From assembly GCA_024402735.1 (NCBI GenBank), contig JAKSTE010000018.1:1-9849 (forward strand): a stretch of 9,849 bases of DNA. The letters are read 5' to 3'. Both the position numbers and the translations under genes were made by a program. Under the pieces are notes generated by a model. It ran no database searches and had not been told where the DNA came from. It saw only the letters and a program-made list of their open reading frames with translations. Each line of letters opens with the position of its first letter. Position 1 is the stretch's first letter. Positions 6,855 through 9,849 of this stretch are shown piece after piece. This DNA comes from Alphaproteobacteria bacterium. Lineage in GTDB: Bacteria; Pseudomonadota; Alphaproteobacteria; Rs-D84.

Positions 6855-7088
6855 ATGACAACTTTTGAAAAAGTAAAGAAGATTGTTTGCGATAAATTAG
6901 GTGTAGATGCCGCAAAAGTTACAGAAACAGCTTCTTTTGTTAACGATTTAGGTGCTGATTCTTTGGATTTTGTAGAATTTGTTATGGAAGTAGAAAAAGA
7001 ATTCAATATTACAGTTCCAGATGAAGAAGCAACAAAATTGGTAACAGTTGGTGATGCCGTTAAATATATTGATGCTAACTCAAAATAA
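6855..7088 (+). CDS. acpP: Acyl carrier protein
   Basis: The small acidic carrier of fatty acid synthesis: growing acyl chains are attached through a 4'-phosphopantetheine arm and handed between enzymes such as FabF. The 77-residue length is standard. The attachment motif GADSLD (33-38) gives Ser36 as the modified residue, followed by the recognition helix FVEFVMEVEKEFNI and the conserved VPDEEA (54-59). It has its own promoter and its own terminator, so it is made as a separate short mRNA, although the partner gene fabF is next. In many proteobacteria fabG precedes acpP; here the upstream neighbour is the integrase-like gene. AAAGGA 6 nt upstream fixes the start. Confidence 0.97.
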   Translation: MTTFEKVKKIVCDKLGVDAAKVTETASFVNDLGADSLDFVEFVMEVEKEFNITVPDEEATKLVTVGDAVKYIDANSK

Positions 7089-7113
7089 ATTAGAGTTGTC
7101 ATTGGTAAAATTT

Positions 7114-7144
7114 AAGTCCTTAGATTTTTTCTAAGGACTTTTTT
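7114..7144 (+). terminator. Rho-independent terminator after acpP
   Basis: An 11-bp perfect stem, AAGTCCTTAGA (7114-7124) and TCTAAGGACTT (7130-7140), has a TTTTT loop and is followed by TTTT. It is the strongest terminator in the window and isolates acpP from fabF. Confidence 0.92.
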
Positions 7145-7159
7145 ATACCTTTGTATTCC

Positions 7160-7188
7160 TTGCTTATTATAAATAATTATTGTATGCT
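7160..7188 (+). promoter_or_regulatory. Candidate promoter for fabF
   Basis: TTGCTT (7160-7165) and TATGCT (7183-7188) are 17 nt apart, with TG directly before the -10. It lies just after the acpP terminator and 23 nt before the fabF start, so the leader would be very short. The -10 is also the left arm of an inverted repeat (7183-7198). Confidence 0.55.
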
Positions 7189-7198
7189 GTTTAGCATA
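7183..7198. promoter_or_regulatory. Inverted repeat over the fabF -10, possible operator
   Basis: TATGCT (7183-7188), GTTT, AGCATA (7193-7198) is a perfect 6-bp inverted repeat whose left arm is the proposed -10 and whose right arm reaches the start of transcription. A repressor bound here would block fabF expression. No known fatty-acid regulator site was recognised, so its role is inferred from position. Confidence 0.4.
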
Positions 7199-7211
7199 AA
7201 AAGGAAGTTTT

Positions 7212-8462
7212 ATGAAAAAAGTAGTTGTAACTGGAATGGGTATAGTTTGTCCTGTTGGGACAGGGATTGATTATACTTGGGCTAATATAATAAACGGTAA
7301 ATCTGGAATACGTAAAATTACAGAGTTTGATGTAACAGAGATATCTTCTAAAATTGCTGGTATTCCTGAACGTGGTACAGAAGAAGGGCAATTTAATCCT
7401 GATATAGCTATAGATCCCAAAGATCAAAGAAAAATGGATAAAACGATTATTTATGGGTTAACAGCTACACATGAAGCTTTGGCTGATGCTAATCTTTTAG
7501 AATACGATGGTGATAAGAATCGTATAGGAGTTTCTGTTGGAAGCGGTATTGGTGGTATATCAACTATTTATGAAACTTGTTTAGATATACAGAAAAATGG
7601 TCCACGATTTGTTAGTCCTTTTTTTGTACCTAAGTCTATAGTTAATATGACAGCTGGTCACATTTCTATTAAATATGGATTTGGTGGCCCTAATATTTCT
7701 GTGGCTACAGCTTGTGCAACCGGCGCTCATTCTATTTGTGAAGGAGCAAGAATGATACAACATGGTGATGCAGATATTATGATTTGTGGAGGAACAGAAG
7801 GTGCTGTTTGTCCTTTGTCTATGTTAGGATTTGCTGCATTGCGTGCTTTAACAACAAATAACGATGATCCAGAGCATGCTTCCAGACCATGGGATAAAAA
7901 TAGAGATGGTTTTGTAATGGCAGAAGGTGCAGGAATATTGGTTTTGGAAGAGTATGAACATGCTGTTGCTCGTGGCGCAAAGATATATGCAGAAGTTGCT
8001 GGTTATGGATTAACAGCTGATGCGTACCATATGACAGCTCCAGCACCTAATGGGGTAGGTGGTTTGAGAGCAATGGAAATAGCTTTAAAAGATGCAGGTT
8101 TGAATCCTTCTGATGTTGATTATATTAATGCTCACGGCACGTCTACTGGATTAGGTGATGTTGGTGAATTAGTAGCTGTCAAAGATTTATTTGCTAATAC
8201 AAACGTATGTATGTCTTCAACTAAATCTATGACAGGGCATTTATTAGGTGCGGCTGGTGCAATAGAAGCCATATTCTGTGTTTTGGCTATCAGAGATAAT
8301 ATTGTACCGCCAACAATAAATTTAAAAGAACCTATTGATGAAGTTGGTGATTTTAATTTAGTTCCGAATGTAGCTCAAAAACGTTCGGTTAATGTAACTT
8401 TAAGTAATTCGTTTGGGTTTGGAGGGACAAACGCCAGTTTAATATTAAAACGTGTAAAATAG
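7212..8462 (+). CDS. fabF: 3-oxoacyl-ACP synthase II (KAS II)
   Basis: FabF condenses malonyl-ACP with acyl-ACP to lengthen fatty acids, and is important for C16 to C18 elongation and temperature control of unsaturation. The 416 residues match the family (about 413). The thiolase-fold catalytic set is complete: Cys168 in VATACATGAH (164-173), His308 in NAHGTST (306-312), Lys338 in SSTKSMTGH, and His343 in TGHLLGAAG (341-349). The glycine loop SNSFGFGGTNAS (398-409) closes the protein. AAGGAAG (7201-7207) places the start correctly at the MKKVVVTGMG N-terminus. It follows acpP but has its own promoter. The gene after it, 30 nt on, probably shares its transcript. Confidence 0.97.
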   Translation: MKKVVVTGMGIVCPVGTGIDYTWANIINGKSGIRKITEFDVTEISSKIAGIPERGTEEGQFNPDIAIDPKDQRKMDKTIIYGLTATHEALADANLLEYDGDKNRIGVSVGSGIGGISTIYETCLDIQKNGPRFVSPFFVPKSIVNMTAGHISIKYGFGGPNISVATACATGAHSICEGARMIQHGDADIMICGGTEGAVCPLSMLGFAALRALTTNNDDPEHASRPWDKNRDGFVMAEGAGILVLEEYEHAVARGAKIYAEVAGYGLTADAYHMTAPAPNGVGGLRAMEIALKDAGLNPSDVDYINAHGTSTGLGDVGELVAVKDLFANTNVCMSSTKSMTGHLLGAAGAIEAIFCVLAIRDNIVPPTINLKEPIDEVGDFNLVPNVAQKRSVNVTLSNSFGFGGTNASLILKRVK

Positions 8463-8492
8463 AACGTTGTTTTATTATAAAAGGGTAGGCGT

Positions 8493-9176
8493 ATGTCTAT
8501 ATATGGAAGAAAAAATGTTTCTGCTAATTGTGTAAAACATTTAGTGGATTGCTTATTACAAAAATCAGATGAGTATGAAATAAAAAAGATACATCATGAT
8601 ACTTGTTATATATATGATGCTAATAAAAATATAGTTTGTTTTTGTGATCACAATTATGGGGATACCGTTCAAGAAGCAGAATATGATATTGGTTTAAATG
8701 ATGCTGTTAAGCATATAGATATTAGGTTTAAAGATCTTTTTGCTGATGTGGCTTTTTATAAAAAAATATATAATTTAGTATATTCTCATTATTCAATACA
8801 AAAACAAAATAATGTATTACAACAGAATATGAATTCAGATCTAAATATTCAAACTATTTATAGTTTGTTGTATGATAAAACTAGATCAAAAATATCATCA
8901 CAACAAATGGATGGTTTTGAAAATATTATTAAACAAATAATAAGTGCAAAATTACCGATTGATGTTATAAAACGTATTATTTATAAATTTGTTCCAAAAA
9001 ATAAAGATATGGATGATAATATTTTAGATTGTGAAACAATGTATTTATATTACACAAATAAAGGAAATTTATGGTCTTATGTTGGTGAAAAACATGTTTT
9101 AAATATGAATTCTGTTACATCACAATCTGAGAAAATAATAAAAAAAGTACAGAATGCGTATGAAAAACAGAAATAA
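8493..9176 (+). CDS. Hypothetical protein downstream of fabF
   Basis: I do not recognise this 227-residue protein. It is hydrophilic, rich in Lys, Asn, Asp, Tyr and Ile, and lacks a signal peptide or clear membrane segment. Residues 27-55 look like short beta strands with a CYIYDANKNIVCFCDHNYGD stretch (38-57). An Asn/Gln-rich linker (103-118) joins this to a mostly helical second half with a Lys-rich C-terminus. Five cysteines occur (13, 20, 38, 49, 51) plus one at 180, without an obvious metal-site spacing. AAAGGG at 8480-8485 supports the start. It lies 30 nt after fabF with no terminator between, so it is probably co-transcribed, but this does not prove a role in lipid metabolism. Codon use matches the neighbours. 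Confidence 0.7.
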   Translation: MSIYGRKNVSANCVKHLVDCLLQKSDEYEIKKIHHDTCYIYDANKNIVCFCDHNYGDTVQEAEYDIGLNDAVKHIDIRFKDLFADVAFYKKIYNLVYSHYSIQKQNNVLQQNMNSDLNIQTIYSLLYDKTRSKISSQQMDGFENIIKQIISAKLPIDVIKRIIYKFVPKNKDMDDNILDCETMYLYYTNKGNLWSYVGEKHVLNMNSVTSQSEKIIKKVQNAYEKQK

Positions 9177-9216
9177 TATAGTAAAAGAGTTTAATAATAA
9201 TATTTAATTAATATAT

Positions 9217-9293
9217 CGGAGTATAGCTCAGTCTGGTAGAGTACTACGTTCGGGACGTAGGGGTCACAGGTTCGAATCCTGCTACTCCGACCA
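9217..9293 (+). tRNA. tRNA-Pro (anticodon CGG)
   Basis: A complete 77-nt cloverleaf with an encoded CCA. The acceptor arms are CGGAGTA (9217-9223) and TACTCCG (9283-9289), followed by A73 and CCA (9291-9293). The D stem is GCTC/GAGT (one G-T pair), the anticodon stem CTACG/CGTAG (9244-9248 and 9256-9260), and the loop TTCGGGA with anticodon CGG at 9251-9253 and G37 at 9254. The T loop is TTCGAAT (9271-9277); its stem has an A-C mismatch at the outer pair (9266/9282). The C1-G72 pair is typical of bacterial tRNA-Pro. It decodes CCG. A run of six T follows the CCA directly (9294-9299). No separate promoter was identified with confidence. Confidence 0.95.
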
Positions 9294-9323
9294 TTTTTTA
9301 AGAATCTTCAGTTCTTGTCCGGT

Positions 9324-9352
9324 TTGATTTGCGTATAAAAAAATAGTATAAT
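9324..9352 (+). promoter_or_regulatory. Promoter for the small membrane protein and deaminase
   Basis: TTGATT (9324-9329) and a perfect TATAAT (9347-9352) are separated by 17 nt. It lies between the tRNA gene and the next coding region, with a short leader of about 20 nt before a very strong ribosome site, AAAGGGGG (9365-9372). Confidence 0.8.
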
Positions 9353-9379
9353 ATCCATATTAAGAAAGGGGGAATAACT

Positions 9380-9562
9380 ATGCTAGTAAGATTATTTAAA
9401 TTAATATTAACGATAATAGTAATTTGTATAATTGTGTATTTGTTTGCTAAATTTTTTCCAGAAACATACAATTCTGTAAAACATTTTTTTAATATGCTAA
9501 TAGATGAAACAATTGAGTTTTTTAATAAAGCTATATCATATGTTTCTGCTTTGTTTCATTAA
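9380..9562 (+). CDS. Small single-pass membrane protein, unknown
   Basis: A 60-residue protein with one strongly hydrophobic segment (about 5-24, rich in Ile, Leu and Val) after MLVRLFK. A lysine at residue 24 and FFPETYN follow, then an amphipathic helix to the end (about 33-59) rich in Phe. By the positive-inside rule the short basic N-terminus would be cytoplasmic. The reading frame is supported by the near-consensus promoter and the strong AAAGGGGG ribosome site 7 nt before the ATG, which make it likely to be a real and well-expressed small gene. It is followed after 20 nt by the deaminase gene. I cannot assign a function; a toxin-like or stress-related membrane peptide is possible, but no antitoxin candidate is visible nearby. 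Confidence 0.7.
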   Translation: MLVRLFKLILTIIVICIIVYLFAKFFPETYNSVKHFFNMLIDETIEFFNKAISYVSALFH

Positions 9563-9582
9563 GTTTGATCAAGGTGTGTTTG

Positions 9583-9849
9583 ATGAATTCAGATGAAAGA
9601 CTTTTAAGCATAGCAGTAGAAGAAAGTAGTTTGTCTGTCAACGAAGGATCGTCTCCTTTTGGAGCTGTTGTAGTTAAAGATGGAAAAATTATTTCTAGAG
9701 CTCATAATACGGTAGTGCTTAATAATGATCCTACAGCTCATGCTGAAATAAACGCTATTCGTGTGGCTTGTAAAAAACTCAAAACATTTGATTTGTCTGG
9801 GTGTGTTTTATATACATCTTGTGAACCTTGTCCTATGTGTTTGTCTGCT
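9583..9849 (+). CDS. Nucleoside/guanine deaminase, N-terminal part (cut by window end)
   Basis: The first 89 residues of a zinc-dependent cytidine-deaminase-fold enzyme. Visible are PFGAVVVKDG (25-34), the HAE motif with zinc ligand His53 and catalytic Glu55 in DPTAHAEINAIR (49-60), and CEPCPMC (80-86) with zinc ligands Cys83 and Cys86. The DPTAHAE and LYTSCEPCPMC wording closely matches the guanine deaminase (GuaD) of Bacillus, which converts guanine to xanthine. tRNA adenosine deaminase (TadA) shares the fold but usually has a different context around HAE, so GuaD-type is preferred without certainty. AAGG at 9571-9574, 8 nt before the ATG, fixes the start. The gene continues past 9849; it probably shares the promoter at 9324-9352 with the small membrane protein. 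Confidence 0.85.
   Translation, partial: MNSDERLLSIAVEESSLSVNEGSSPFGAVVVKDGKIISRAHNTVVLNNDPTAHAEINAIRVACKKLKTFDLSGCVLYTSCEPCPMCLSA

Noticed and set aside
6743..7102. Reverse-strand open frame over acpP
   Set aside because: It is antisense to a certain acpP, covers the terminator, has no ribosome site in a sensible place, and encodes a Ser/Thr-rich shadow sequence.
7191..8046. Reverse-strand open frames inside fabF (7191-7427, 7581-7763, 7819-8046)
   Set aside because: All lie antisense to a complete fabF and show no ribosome site or family signature.
5694..9293. A genomic island with an integrase gene and a tRNA attachment site
   Set aside because: The integrase-like protein lacks catalytic residues, the tRNA is about 2.5 kb away across acpP and fabF, no duplicate of the tRNA 3' end is seen, and the genes between are housekeeping.
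9300..9316. AAGAA/TTCTT hairpin after the tRNA as a terminator
   Set aside because: A short A/T stem with the T-run on the wrong side; the T6 directly after the CCA is the only notable element.
1..9849. CRISPR arrays, insertion sequences, toxin-antitoxin or defence modules
   Set aside because: No spaced direct repeats, transposase, terminal inverted repeats or recognisable effector pairs were seen on either strand.

Overview
The window is clearly AT-rich, densely coded and almost entirely on the + strand. It reads as ordinary bacterial chromosome, with strong AGG/AAGGA-type ribosome binding sites and sigma-70-like promoters. The FabF, AcpP, LepA and RbfA proteins and a decayed P4-type (DUF4102) integrase relative suggest a Gram-negative proteobacterium. 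An uncultured, AT-rich, host-associated alphaproteobacterium is my best guess, but this is inference with modest confidence. TGA is used as a stop and TGG as Trp, so the genetic code looks standard.

Layout: (1) 1-90 holds the tail of an upstream gene and an intrinsic terminator. (2) 161-2977 is a likely operon: guaC (GMP reductase), a long CofE/F420-0:gamma-glutamyl ligase-like protein, and a DedA/VTT-type membrane protein of the YqaA kind. (3) 3056-6716 is a tightly packed operon with its own candidate promoter: rbfA (start overlaps by 1 nt with lepA), lepA, a cysteine-rich unknown protein 1 nt after lepA, and 13 nt later a tyrosine-recombinase-like protein that keeps the fold but appears to have lost its catalytic residues. 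(4) 6762-7144 is acpP as a stand-alone unit with a near-consensus promoter, a 5'-UTR hairpin and a strong terminator. (5) 7160-9176 is fabF, with an inverted repeat over its promoter -10, followed by an unknown 227-residue protein. (6) 9217-9293 is a tRNA-Pro(CGG). (7) 9324-9849 is a promoter, a 60-residue single-pass membrane peptide, and the start of a guanine-deaminase-like nucleoside deaminase cut by the window end.

Functionally the window mixes guanine salvage (guaC and the deaminase, at opposite ends), ribosome maturation and translation (rbfA, lepA, tRNA-Pro) and fatty acid synthesis (acpP, fabF). The gene order departs from the usual one: rbfA is not next to infB/truB, and acpP is preceded by the integrase-like gene rather than fabG. 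The least explained content is the pair of genes trailing lepA, the CofE-like ligase, which sits beside no visible F420 gene, and the unknown gene after fabF. I see no CRISPR array, insertion sequence, phage module or defence system.
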